Shown: positions 44,417-52,800 of the stretch, piece after piece
Position numbering within the stretch: position 1 is the stretch's first letter
How the letters are laid out: each line of letters opens with the position of its first letter
Source of the DNA: Mesorhizobium silamurunense
GTDB lineage: Bacteria; Pseudomonadota; Alphaproteobacteria; Rhizobiales; Rhizobiaceae
Direction: 5' to 3'
DNA length: 64,000 nucleotides
NCBI RefSeq assembly: GCF_014843825.1
Contig: NZ_JHQR01000173.1
Coordinates: 23,767-87,766, forward strand
The notes under the pieces: model-generated
Told to the model about the DNA's origin: nothing
What the model saw: only the letters and a program-made list of their open reading frames with translations
The model's database searches: none
Translations under genes and position numbers: made by a program

Positions 44417-45424
44417 CTAATGCTCCCCGTACTGGCGCACGCGCGGGTCGAGAAGCGCGAGCAGCATGTCGGCGATGATGTTGCCGACGATCAGCGTCGC
44501 CGACAGCACCATCATGAAGGTTGCCGTCACATAGACGTCGCCGACCGCCATCGAGCCGACGATTGCCGGTCCGACGGTGGGCAGCGCGAAGATGATCGCC
44601 GTCTCGATCTCGCCGGTCAGCATGTAGGGCAGCACCACGCCCTGATACATGACCAAAGGGTGCAGCGCGTTGGGCACGGCATGCCGCATCACCACCGCGC
44701 CGCCGGTCAGGCCCTTGGCCTTCGCCGTCTCGACATATTGGGCATTGAGCGTGTCGAGCAGGTTGCCGCGCATCACGCGCATGTTGTAGGCGAGGCCGCC
44801 GAAGGTCGCGATCGCCACCACCGGCCAGACATGCTTGACGAGGTCGACGAACTTCGCCCACGACCATGGCGCGCCGCCGTATTGCGGCGAGAAGAAGCTG
44901 CCGATCTCCGACACGTTGAACTGGAAGACCAGCAGATAGACGATGATCAGCGCCATCAGGAAGCGCGGCACCGTCATGCCCAGGAACGAGATGGCCGAAA
45001 GTGTGGAGTCGATCCAGGTGTACTGGCGTGTCGCCGCCCATATGCCGAAGGTAATGCCGAGCACCGAGGCGAGCAGGTGGCAGACCAGCGCCAGGAGCAG
45101 CGTGCGTGGCAGGCGCTCGCCGACCACGTCGGCGACCGGCTTGTTGTAATAGAGGCTGTAGCCGAAATCGCCGCGGGTGACGATGCCGCCGATCCAATTG
45201 AGATACTGGACGGGCAGCGGCTTATCGAGGCCATGTTCCTTGCGATAGGCCTGGGCTTGCGCGTCGGCCTCGGCATAGGAAGCGCCGCCCTGGTTGATGA
45301 GTTGCGATTTGATGTAGTCGGCATAGTCGCCAGGCGGCGCCTGGATGATGGCGAAGGTGACCAGGCTCAAGATGGCGAGGACGGGGATCGCCGACGCTAT
45401 GCGCATGAGCAGGAATCGCAACAT
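44417..45424 (-). CDS. agpB: ABC importer permease, OppB/DppB type
   Basis: A 335-residue permease (MLRFLLMRIASAIPVLAILS). OppB-type features: the conserved N-terminal RIASAIPVLAILSLVTF, PVQYLNWIGGIVTRGDFGYS, and the EAA loop ETAKAKGLTGGAVVMRHAVP. About six helices. With AgpC it forms the membrane channel; in S. meliloti this oligopeptide-type importer carries alpha-galactosides rather than peptides. Confidence 0.86.
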   Translation of the reverse strand: MLRFLLMRIASAIPVLAILSLVTFAIIQAPPGDYADYIKSQLINQGGASYAEADAQAQAYRKEHGLDKPLPVQYLNWIGGIVTRGDFGYSLYYNKPVADVVGERLPRTLLLALVCHLLASVLGITFGIWAATRQYTWIDSTLSAISFLGMTVPRFLMALIIVYLLVFQFNVSEIGSFFSPQYGGAPWSWAKFVDLVKHVWPVVAIATFGGLAYNMRVMRGNLLDTLNAQYVETAKAKGLTGGAVVMRHAVPNALHPLVMYQGVVLPYMLTGEIETAIIFALPTVGPAIVGSMAVGDVYVTATFMMVLSATLIVGNIIADMLLALLDPRVRQYGEH

Positions 45425-45536
45425 GGACGGTCTGCTTCCTTTTCTCGCCGGTTCACGCGTTCGCCGCGTTTGGAGGATCTGCTTTTGTCCGGCCGCGCCG
45501 CAACGCGGCCGGACGTCTCTTCGTCAGGGAGGTTAA

Positions 45537-47621
45537 CTAGTCCATCGGCCCCTTGTCTCCCGGCTTGCCGGGCAATTCCTCGGGGAACAGCTCATGCTTG
45601 GCCTGCTTATCGGCCGCGACGAAGACGCGTTCGCGGATGATCGAATCCTCGGCCCAGTTGAACATGAAGATCGGGGTGCCCTGCGGAATGTTGGAGAAGC
45701 GCTTGTTGACGATCAGCGCGCCGGGATATTCCGTCAGGCCGACATTGTAGACGTTTTCCGTCGAGATCTTCTGGAACTTCTTCATCAGGTCGGCGCGCTG
45801 GTCGTTGTCCTGCGTCGAGACGAACTTGTTGACGATGTCGACGAGGTCCTTCTCGAACGGCATCAGATCGACCTCGCCGCTTTCCGGCGCGCGATGGTTC
45901 CAGCTGGTCTTCGGACCGACGGGGGCAAGCTGCTCGGTGTTCTGCACGACGGAGGTGAGCTCCTGGTCATTGCGCCGGATCAGCCAGTCGAAGCGGCCGG
46001 AATATTGGATCGCGTCGCGCTGCGTGCCGTTGACCCCGTTCAGCACGACTCTCAAGCCCAGCTTTTCCATCTGCGCCACGACGCCTTCGGCAAGGCTCTT
46101 GTCGGTGGTGTAGTCATTGTTGACCAGCATGACGATCTCGACATTCTTGCCGCCGGCGGTGCCGGCCGGGAAGTTCACGAAGCCGTCGCCGTCCGTATCC
46201 TTGAGGCCGGCCTTGGCGAGCTCGGCCTTGGCGCCTTCGAGATCGAACGGATAGTAAACCGTCGACTTGCGATCATAGAAGCTGGTGCCGGAGGAGAAGC
46301 CGCCGGGATAGATGGCGGTGAACGGTCCCTTGACCAGCGAGTCGCCGAGCGCCTTGCGGTCGATGGCCATGGTCACGGCCTTGCGGAAATCCTCATTGCG
46401 GTTCAGCTCGCGCAGCGCCTGGCCGCGTTCGTCCGGATTGCCCCAGCCATTGGCGGAGAAGTTGAAGCGCAGATTGTAGCCGATGAGGCGCGGACCGAAG
46501 GCAAGCCGTGCCGGCGCGTTCTTGTCAGCGGCGCGCTTCAGCGAGGCGACGAAGTTTTCCGGCTGCTCGAGGTTGGAGAAGTCGCCCGAGCCTGCGACCG
46601 CCTGGACGTCGCGATCGGCCCAGGTCGAGAGCTTATATTGCAGCTCGTTGAGATAAGGCAGTTGGTTGCCCTTCTCGTCGACCTTCCAGTAGTAAGGGTT
46701 GCGCCGCATAACGATGATGTCGTCCGGGCGGTATTCGACCGGCACCCAGGCGCCCATCACCGGCATGTTCATGAATTCCGGCGGGAAGGCGTTCTTGAAC
46801 TGGTCGTAGGTGTTCTTCGAATATTTCGGATGATGCGGCTTGAGGATATGCGAAGGGCCGGGGCAGAACGTGCCGTAGGCCATCGCGTAGAGATACTGCC
46901 TCGGGAACGCCTCCTTGAACGTCCATTCCACGGTATAGTCGTCGACCTTCTTCAGTGTGGTGCCGACGCCGAATGTTTCCGGTGTCGCGCCGTTGAGCGG
47001 CGAGACGTTGGGATCGACGACCTCGTCGTCCCAGTAGAACATCACATCATCGGCGTTGAAGGGCACGCCGTCCGACCATTTGGCGCCTTCGATGAGATGC
47101 ATGGTGAGCTTGTGGCCGTCTTTCGACCATTCCCAGCTCTTGGCGAGGTTCGGCAGCGGCTCGGTGTCCTTTGCATCGACCTGGAACAGCGGCGCGGTGC
47201 GTGTCAGGCATTCGGAAAGCGCGATGTCGATTCCGCCCCAGCCTTGCGTTTGGCCAGCACCGTAATTCCAGCCTTCCGGCCTGCCGCCGATGACATGGCG
47301 CATCGTGTCGCCATAGACGCCGGTGCCGTCCGGCATGTTGGCGGTCTTGAAGACCAGCGGCTCCTTGGGCAGCCGGTCCTTGAGCAGCGGCAGCTTGCCG
47401 GTCTTGACGTATTTCTCCGTCACCCAGTCCGGCTCGTGATACTCGGGCAGCGCTTTGAACTCCAGAATGGAGTCGCGCGCCACATAATGGATCTTGCCCT
47501 CGGCTGGAAATGCCGCCGGCGCCGGCGGCACCGTTGGCTCGGAAGCGAAAGCGTTGAGCGCCGGAATTGAAACGCTCAGAACCAATCCGGAGGCAATGCC
47601 AATTCTGCGTAAGGTCCTCAT
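45537..47621 (-). CDS. agpA: Periplasmic solute-binding protein of the agp-type importer
   Basis: A 694-residue SBP_bac_5 (OppA/DppA-type) protein with a signal peptide (about residues 1-27, ending NAFAS). It is larger than most OppA proteins (about 540). Typical parts are LPNLAKSWEWSKDGHKLTMH, GAKWSDGVPFNADDVMFYW and FRKAVTMAIDRKAL. A GGAGG site precedes the ATG. It captures the sugar for AgpB/C/D; its resemblance to peptide-binding proteins is a known feature of alpha-galactoside uptake in Sinorhizobium. Confidence 0.87.
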   Translation of the reverse strand: MRTLRRIGIASGLVLSVSIPALNAFASEPTVPPAPAAFPAEGKIHYVARDSILEFKALPEYHEPDWVTEKYVKTGKLPLLKDRLPKEPLVFKTANMPDGTGVYGDTMRHVIGGRPEGWNYGAGQTQGWGGIDIALSECLTRTAPLFQVDAKDTEPLPNLAKSWEWSKDGHKLTMHLIEGAKWSDGVPFNADDVMFYWDDEVVDPNVSPLNGATPETFGVGTTLKKVDDYTVEWTFKEAFPRQYLYAMAYGTFCPGPSHILKPHHPKYSKNTYDQFKNAFPPEFMNMPVMGAWVPVEYRPDDIIVMRRNPYYWKVDEKGNQLPYLNELQYKLSTWADRDVQAVAGSGDFSNLEQPENFVASLKRAADKNAPARLAFGPRLIGYNLRFNFSANGWGNPDERGQALRELNRNEDFRKAVTMAIDRKALGDSLVKGPFTAIYPGGFSSGTSFYDRKSTVYYPFDLEGAKAELAKAGLKDTDGDGFVNFPAGTAGGKNVEIVMLVNNDYTTDKSLAEGVVAQMEKLGLRVVLNGVNGTQRDAIQYSGRFDWLIRRNDQELTSVVQNTEQLAPVGPKTSWNHRAPESGEVDLMPFEKDLVDIVNKFVSTQDNDQRADLMKKFQKISTENVYNVGLTEYPGALIVNKRFSNIPQGTPIFMFNWAEDSIIRERVFVAADKQAKHELFPEELPGKPGDKGPMD

Positions 47622-47726
47622 AGTCTTCCTCCCACGTGTTAGACGTCTGCTGTTGCCCGCCTTCTATTCGGTGCGGCTGATAGCGGCGGACCAACCTCCC
47701 GTCGGTCCGTTTCCACAGCCAAGTTG

Positions 47727-49193
47727 TCAGCCGGCCTGTTTGAGCGCCGCCTTTTCGGCGCGCAATTCCTCGATCGAGCGCACGCTTCGCCGCGCCGCGC
47801 CCGCCCATTCGCGGGTCTTGACGCTCGATTTCGAAAGCCGCTCTTTTGCCGCCGGCACGGCACCGGCGTATTGCGGCAGCCAGGCGGCTTGGGCGACGAC
47901 CATCTCGTCCACCATCTGCCAGACCTCTTCCGGCGTCGATACCGCGCCGACCAGCGGATCGTGCAGCACAGCGAGCTTCAAGAGGTCGATGTCGCCGGCG
48001 ATCGCGGCATGCACCGACATGCGCTGGACGTTGATCGAGGACATGCAGGTGGCGGCACAGGCCTCAGGCAGCGTGATGCCGGCCGCCATGTTGATGCCGA
48101 AGCGGTCGACGAAGCCGGGTGATTCGATGATGGCGTCCTGCGGCAGGTTGGCGATCACGCCGTTGTTCTTGACGTTGAAGTGCCCGCGATAGACGCGGTT
48201 CGTCTCCAGCGCCTCGAGAATGTGGCTGGCATGCTCGTTGGAGCGTTTTGCCGGATCGATCGGCTTCGACGCCGCTTCGAGGAACTGCGGATATTCCGTC
48301 TCGAACCAGTTGCGGGTCTCGGTCGAGTAGCGCAGGTAGCCGCCGGTCTCGCCATGGATCCAGTCCGACATGTCGATCCAGCGCGTGATCTCGTCGGGGC
48401 GCTTGCGGTACCAGGGCAGATATTCGGAGAGATGCCCGTTGCTCTCGGTCGAATAGACGCCGAAGCGCTTCAGCACGTCGATGCGCAGCTTCTCCTGCTT
48501 CGAATAGACCGGATGCGCCTCGAAGGCGGCGATCAATTCGTCCTTGCCGATCGGCCGGCCGTTCAGCCGCAATTCGATGAACCAGGTCTGGTGGTTGATG
48601 CCCGAACAGACATAGTCGAGTTCCCGGGGCGATTTCGCGCCGAGCACCTCGGCGATCTGCTCGGCGCCGTGCTGCACGCCGTGGCAGAGCCCGACCGTGT
48701 CGACCTTGCCGTATTCGATCGCGGCCCAGGTGTTCATCGCCATCGGGTTGGCGTAGTTGAGGAACTTGGCGCCGGTCGCGGCGACCTCGCGTATGTCCTT
48801 GCAGAAGTCGAGGATCACCGGGATGTTGCGTTGGCCGTAGAGGATGCCGCCGGCGCAGATCGTGTCGCCGACGCACTGGTCGATGCCATATTTGAGCGGA
48901 ATGCGGATGTCGTCGGCATAGGCTTCGAGGCCGCCGACGCGCACGCAGCTGATGATGTAGCGCGCGCCCTCCAGCGCCTTGCGGCGGTCGGTCGTCGCCG
49001 TCACCTTGGTCGGCAGATTGTTGGCTTCCACGATCCTGTCGAGGATCGCCTTGATCATCCCGAGATTGTGCTCGCTGATGTCGGTCAGCGCGAACTCGAT
49101 GTCCTTGAATTCGGGCACGCAGAGAATATCGGTGAACAGCTTCTTGGTGAATCCGACGCTGCCGGCGCCGATAATAGCGATTTTGAAGCTCAT
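47727..49193 (-). CDS. agaL1: GH4 alpha-galactosidase/alpha-glucosidase, first gene of operon
   Basis: A 488-residue GH4 enzyme only partly similar to the copy at 40208. NAD+ site AIIGAGSVGFTKKLFTD, metal ligands in VGLCHGVQHGAEQI and CSGINHQTWFIEL. The ATG at 49193 lies eight bases after GAGG; a GTG 9 bp upstream is in frame. It is the first gene of the operon and divergent from the AraC regulator over 216 bp. Cytoplasmic; hydrolyses the imported alpha-galactoside (inferred). Confidence 0.86.
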   Translation of the reverse strand: MSFKIAIIGAGSVGFTKKLFTDILCVPEFKDIEFALTDISEHNLGMIKAILDRIVEANNLPTKVTATTDRRKALEGARYIISCVRVGGLEAYADDIRIPLKYGIDQCVGDTICAGGILYGQRNIPVILDFCKDIREVAATGAKFLNYANPMAMNTWAAIEYGKVDTVGLCHGVQHGAEQIAEVLGAKSPRELDYVCSGINHQTWFIELRLNGRPIGKDELIAAFEAHPVYSKQEKLRIDVLKRFGVYSTESNGHLSEYLPWYRKRPDEITRWIDMSDWIHGETGGYLRYSTETRNWFETEYPQFLEAASKPIDPAKRSNEHASHILEALETNRVYRGHFNVKNNGVIANLPQDAIIESPGFVDRFGINMAAGITLPEACAATCMSSINVQRMSVHAAIAGDIDLLKLAVLHDPLVGAVSTPEEVWQMVDEMVVAQAAWLPQYAGAVPAAKERLSKSSVKTREWAGAARRSVRSIEELRAEKAALKQAG

Positions 49194-49278
49194 CACCTTC
49201 ACCTCGTTCCAATCGAATGTTAGGCAAGGAGCAGCAAGGGAGGATATGGCCGCACGCCAGCACGCGTGCTCGCCATTC

Positions 49279-49352
49279 GAGCCGGAAATCCGGCTCTTTC
49301 TCCTCCCGCCCGCTCCTCGATCGCGGGACTTTCCCGTTCTTGATGAGCCGGA
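49279..49352. promoter_or_regulatory. Candidate regulator-binding repeats in the agp divergent promoter
   Basis: GAGCCGGA occurs at 49279-49286 and 49345-49352, and its reverse complement TCCGGCTC at 49289-49296, so the first two form an 18-base palindrome. The two forward copies are 66 bp apart, about six helical turns. They lie between agaL1 and the AraC gene. Binding by the AraC protein is inferred, not shown. Confidence 0.45.
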
Positions 49353-49409
49353 TTATGCGCTTATTCGCGGGCGCGGCCAGAGAAGGATTATGCTTTCGAG
49401 GGTAATTTT

Positions 49410-50285
49410 GTGCTGCAGGACCTGATCGCCAATGGAAAGCTGATGCGGACGATCTCGCTGCCGCGCGGCCGCCAGCGCCTGCATGCCATGCCGACCAGCA
49501 CCGGCTATGAAGTGCGCGAGGACGAGACCTACGACTGGGATGGGCGCAAGCGCGGCCAGACCCCGTTCACGGTGCTCCAGCATACGATCAGCGGCACCGG
49601 GCAGTTGCGCTACGAAAGCCGCAACTATCGCCTGCAGGCGAACGACACGCTGCTGGTGCTGGTGCCGCACAACCATCGCTATTGGTTGGCCAAGGGCGAC
49701 CGCTGGGAATATTTCTGGATTTCGATGAACGGCGAGGAGGCGTTGCGCATCCATAAGTCTATCCTCAGCGTCTCCGGCCCCGTGTTCCGGCTGCAGCCCG
49801 CGACCGTCGATCACCTTGCCGATTGCAGCCTGCGCCTCATCAAGGGGGCGGGTTCGCCGGGCGCGGCGTCGGCGATCGCCTATGAGGCGGCGATGGCGCT
49901 CTATGACGATGTCTTCGGCTCGCACGCCTTCGCCGAGAAGCAGAGTGCCATGCAGCCGGTCATCGATCACATCAACGCCAATCTCGACAAGCCGCTGCCG
50001 GTGGCGGAGCTTGTCGGGATCAGCGGCCTCAGCCGCGCGCATTTCTCGCGCTGCTTCGCCGAGAGCGAAGGATTGCCGCCGGCCGAATTCGTGTTGCAGC
50101 AACGGCTGCAGCGCGCGGCGAAACTGCTGACCAGGGCGGATTTCCTGCCGGTGAAGGAAGTCGCGGTGCTGTGCGGTTTCGAGGACGCGAACTACTTCTC
50201 CAAGGTTTTCCGCCGCTGCTACGGCATCAATCCGACCCAGTTTCGCACCACCGGCATGTATGCCAGCCTGGGCAATCATCGCTGA
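49410..50285 (+). CDS. agpT: AraC-family activator, AgpT-like
   Basis: A 291-residue protein starting at GTG after GAGGG. The N-terminal cupin-like sensor domain (about residues 30-150: HTISGTGQLRYESRNYRLQ, VLVPHNHRYWLAKG) would bind the sugar, and the C-terminal AraC domain (about 185-285) has both helix-turn-helix motifs: ELVGISGLSRAHFSRCF and EVAVLCGFEDANYFSKVFRR. It is divergent from the agp-type operon and is the probable inducer-dependent activator, as AgpT is in S. meliloti. Confidence 0.82.
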   Translation: MLQDLIANGKLMRTISLPRGRQRLHAMPTSTGYEVREDETYDWDGRKRGQTPFTVLQHTISGTGQLRYESRNYRLQANDTLLVLVPHNHRYWLAKGDRWEYFWISMNGEEALRIHKSILSVSGPVFRLQPATVDHLADCSLRLIKGAGSPGAASAIAYEAAMALYDDVFGSHAFAEKQSAMQPVIDHINANLDKPLPVAELVGISGLSRAHFSRCFAESEGLPPAEFVLQQRLQRAAKLLTRADFLPVKEVAVLCGFEDANYFSKVFRRCYGINPTQFRTTGMYASLGNHR

Positions 50286-50297
50286 CGGCAGCGTTGA

Positions 50298-51458
50298 CTA
50301 CTGCCTGCGGTGGTCGAGCGTCGTCGAAGCAGTGCTGACCGGATCGGCGGCCGCGAAGGCGGCGTCGAGCTGTTCGGGCGTGCGCTGCCCCGCTCGCTTC
50401 CAGGCGACATATTGGACGATGCCGAATCCCGGCCGCTGCGGCACGGTTTTCACCACCGGCATGCGGAACCCGTCGCGGAATTTGCCCCAGCGCGCGCTAA
50501 GCACGGCGACCATTTCCTCGAAGGTCGGCGGCGTCGCCACATCGGCATAGGTGATGGTGACCTTGCCGGCGAGTGCTGCCTGGCGCGAGACCGGCACCGG
50601 TATCGAGGCGAGGTAATCCGCCGGCACGTCGATCAGCCCGCCGAAGGCCCATTGTTGGCGCAATTCATCGGCTTTCATCGGCGCGACGGAAACGTCTATG
50701 TCGTTGGGCGTGCCGGGCACGCGATACGGGCAGCTGAAGCGGCCGCAATTCGCCTTCGCGGAAAACTGCCAGAGCGCGTAGCCCTGCCAGTTGCCCATCG
50801 GGAAATGCACGTCGATATCCGGCTTGTAGCGCGCATACCAGAGCGGCAGCCGCGACAGCAGCCGGTAGGTGTAGCGGTTGTCGGCGATGTACTGGGCGGT
50901 CTTGCCGTTCGAATAGAGCACCGGGAAGCGGCCGAGGCGGCGATGCACCTGGCGCACGAATTCTTCGGCGTCCTCCAGCGACATCCACTGCGAGGGATCG
51001 TTGCCTTCGAGGTCGAGCGCAATGAGATCGTCCGGTGCGGGCTCGGCGAAATCGATGAAATTGTTGGCTTGCTCGATCGGGTTGCCGGGGCGGGCAAGGT
51101 GGTAGGCGCCCCATTTCAGGCCGAGCGCCTTGGCCACCACCTTGCGCGTCTGGAACAGCTCGCGCGTCACCGCATAGCGTTTCCACAGCGCCTTGCAGAG
51201 TTTGATATCGGTCTCGCCGCCGAAGCAGAAATAGGGTGGCGGCAGTCCATCGGACGCCTTGTTGATGAAGCCGACGATGCGCTTGTCGGTGGCAAGCTCA
51301 GCCCAGTCGATGGAGTTGTATTCGTAGGCGTCGATCACCAGCGCGCGGTCGGCGTTCTTCCACGGCTCGGAGAAATCCGAGGCCTTTGCCGCCGTGCCCA
51401 GCACCAACGCTGCCGCGAAAAGTGCCAGGCGGCGAAGAGGGCGCGCCGGCTTTTTCAA
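50298..51458 (-). CDS. Secreted GH25-type (lysozyme-like) protein
   Basis: A 386-residue protein starting at TTG with a signal peptide (LRRLALFAAALVLGTAAKA). A GH25-like barrel covers about residues 35-240: LVIDAYEYNSIDW, GFINKASDG, LKWGAYHLARPGNPIEQANNF and the acidic pair in LIALDLEGNDPSQWMS, where Asp and Glu fit the catalytic positions of Chalaropsis-type lysozyme. The remaining 140 residues are unassigned. Peptidoglycan is the expected substrate. Confidence 0.72.
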   Translation of the reverse strand: MKKPARPLRRLALFAAALVLGTAAKASDFSEPWKNADRALVIDAYEYNSIDWAELATDKRIVGFINKASDGLPPPYFCFGGETDIKLCKALWKRYAVTRELFQTRKVVAKALGLKWGAYHLARPGNPIEQANNFIDFAEPAPDDLIALDLEGNDPSQWMSLEDAEEFVRQVHRRLGRFPVLYSNGKTAQYIADNRYTYRLLSRLPLWYARYKPDIDVHFPMGNWQGYALWQFSAKANCGRFSCPYRVPGTPNDIDVSVAPMKADELRQQWAFGGLIDVPADYLASIPVPVSRQAALAGKVTITYADVATPPTFEEMVAVLSARWGKFRDGFRMPVVKTVPQRPGFGIVQYVAWKRAGQRTPEQLDAAFAAADPVSTASTTLDHRRQ

Positions 51459-51503
51459 TCAGGGTGTCCCCACTGACCAGAGGACGATCCTGAACCGCTA
51501 TGG

Positions 51504-52019
51504 TTAAGGAAGTGCTTCAGGACCGAAGAGCTTCAGCGCTGTCGCTACTGGCAGGAAGAGTGAGAGAGCACGGCTTTTAAACGGAGCGAAGCCATGACTG
51601 CGATAAAAAGCGGCCGCTTGCTCGTCCTTGGCGTCGACGACCAGCGCGAAGGATGCGGGAGCGGCCTGCACGCTTCGCCGTAGCGCATCTATGATCAGCG
51701 CCGATCCGATCCGTTGTCCTTGGAAACGCGCATCGACCGCGAGCCGACCGATCAATATCGCCGATAAGATCGGATAGCGCGGCAGGCGTTTCGTCTGGTC
51801 CTCAGGCAAGAATGCGATGGGCACGCTGGACGCCGCGAGAGTGTAATATCCCGCAATGGCATCGTCGCGATTTACGGCGACAAAGCAATTGCTAACCCGA
51901 CGTTTGACGTCTTGGCCTGCTTGTTCGCGAAGATAACGGTCGAGTGCCGGGACGCCGCAGCCAAATGCGCTGCGATCGTGGGATGCTTGGAGTGTCTCGA
52001 TAATTAGATCGATCTTCAC
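51504..52019 (-). CDS. tacT: GNAT toxin, TacT-like
   Basis: A 171-residue GNAT acetyltransferase of the type found with DUF1778 antitoxins. The fold is shown by GRLAVDARFQGQRIGSALII (acetyl-CoA loop QGQRIG, about residues 100-105) and AAAFYRSHGFAPF near the C-terminus. TacT-type toxins acetylate the amino group of charged aminoacyl-tRNA and stop translation. Its GTG overlaps the antitoxin stop by four bases (GTGA), the usual order antitoxin-toxin. Confidence in toxic activity is indirect, from the gene pair. Confidence 0.88.
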   Translation of the reverse strand: MKIDLIIETLQASHDRSAFGCGVPALDRYLREQAGQDVKRRVSNCFVAVNRDDAIAGYYTLAASSVPIAFLPEDQTKRLPRYPILSAILIGRLAVDARFQGQRIGSALIIDALRRSVQAAPASFALVVDAKDEQAAAFYRSHGFAPFKSRALSLFLPVATALKLFGPEALP

Positions 52020-52303
52020 CGGGATTCGATGACTAGCCGTTTATAGGCGTCGGCAGCTTTGCGCAGCGCCTCATTCGGCTCCGGCGGATCAAGAATAGCT
52101 TCCATCAGGTTGCGCTGATCTTCCATGGATAGACGGATGATGGCGGTCTCCTCAATAGTGCGCTGCGCGGCTTCTTGCGCTGCGGCGACTACAAAGTCAC
52201 TGACGCTGCGGCCTTGGATTTCGGCGGCGCGCTTCACCATGCTCAGCGCATCTGGCGAGATGCGGGCTTCAAGACGGGCGGAACGTGACTGTTGGTTGGG
52301 CAT
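52016..52303 (-). CDS. tacA: DUF1778 antitoxin, TacA-like
   Basis: A 95-residue protein (MPNQQSRSARLEARISPDAL). The N-terminal ribbon-helix-helix (residues 8-50, RLEARISPDALSMVKRAAEI, then VSDFVVAAAQEAA) binds DNA, and the C-terminal tail wraps the toxin. The ATG at 52303 has GAGGTG six bases ahead. It should autoregulate the pair through the inverted repeat at 52324-52346. Confidence 0.9.
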   Translation of the reverse strand: MPNQQSRSARLEARISPDALSMVKRAAEIQGRSVSDFVVAAAQEAAQRTIEETAIIRLSMEDQRNLMEAILDPPEPNEALRKAADAYKRLVIESR

Positions 52304-52322
52304 TGCAATCACCTCGGTTTTC

Positions 52323-52351
52323 TATGTACGGGTTTAAGCCGTACATATCAA
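52323..52351 (-). promoter_or_regulatory. Promoter of tacAT with operator in its spacer
   Basis: On the minus strand TTGATA (52351-52346) and TACATA (52328-52323) are 17 bases apart. Between and across them is the perfect inverted repeat ATGTACGG (52324-52331) / CCGTACAT (52339-52346) with a seven-base centre. The antitoxin bound here would cover both hexamers. Confidence 0.7.
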
Positions 52352-52366
52352 GCGATTGCTTTGCGC

Positions 52367-52603
52367 TCACTGCCGGAAGAGCGACTGCACCTCGAACGGA
52401 TCGGGTGCTGGCTCCTGCGTCAGCGTGCCTTCGGCGGCGCGCTTCTTGTGATGCGCCAGCGAGCATTGCGGCGAGCACAATATGCCGCGGTCCGTCCAGT
52501 AAGCCGGTCCATGCTCCATCTTGCCCTCATGATACCAGAAGCCGGCAGCCCGATAGGGGAGGCCGCATTCGATGCAGCGATAGGCGTCAGGTCTGGAAAG
52601 CAT
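52367..52603 (-). CDS. Small zinc-finger-like protein
   Basis: A 78-residue protein (MLSRPDAYRCIECGLPYR). Cysteines are arranged Cys-x2-Cys (CIEC, residues 10-13) and Cys-x3-Cys (CSPQC, about 43-47), with His-His-Lys-Lys afterwards, a likely zinc ribbon. No family name can be given. It is upstream of the TA pair in the same orientation but separated by the TA promoter, so it is probably independent. The remaining 52604-52800 shows no gene. Confidence 0.6.
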   Translation of the reverse strand: MLSRPDAYRCIECGLPYRAAGFWYHEGKMEHGPAYWTDRGILCSPQCSLAHHKKRAAEGTLTQEPAPDPFEVQSLFRQ

Positions 52604-52800
52604 GGGTCTCGTCCGGTCTCAAGCCGGACCTCGACGGTCGGCCGCTTCGTATCTAGTACGTCTGGAAAAGAATGCAAAATCCGCGTGACAAAGTTTGACG
52701 TTTACGTAAAAAGAAGGTGCGGATCGCGCCATAGGCGGATGGTCTCACTGCGGCTGAAGTCCTACGATCGAACTGCCGCCATGGAGGAGGAGCAGCAGAC

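Noticed and set aside
45594..47570. A 658-residue plus-strand frame over the agp-type binding protein
   Set aside because: Antisense shadow; the minus strand has signal peptide, ribosome site and family motifs.
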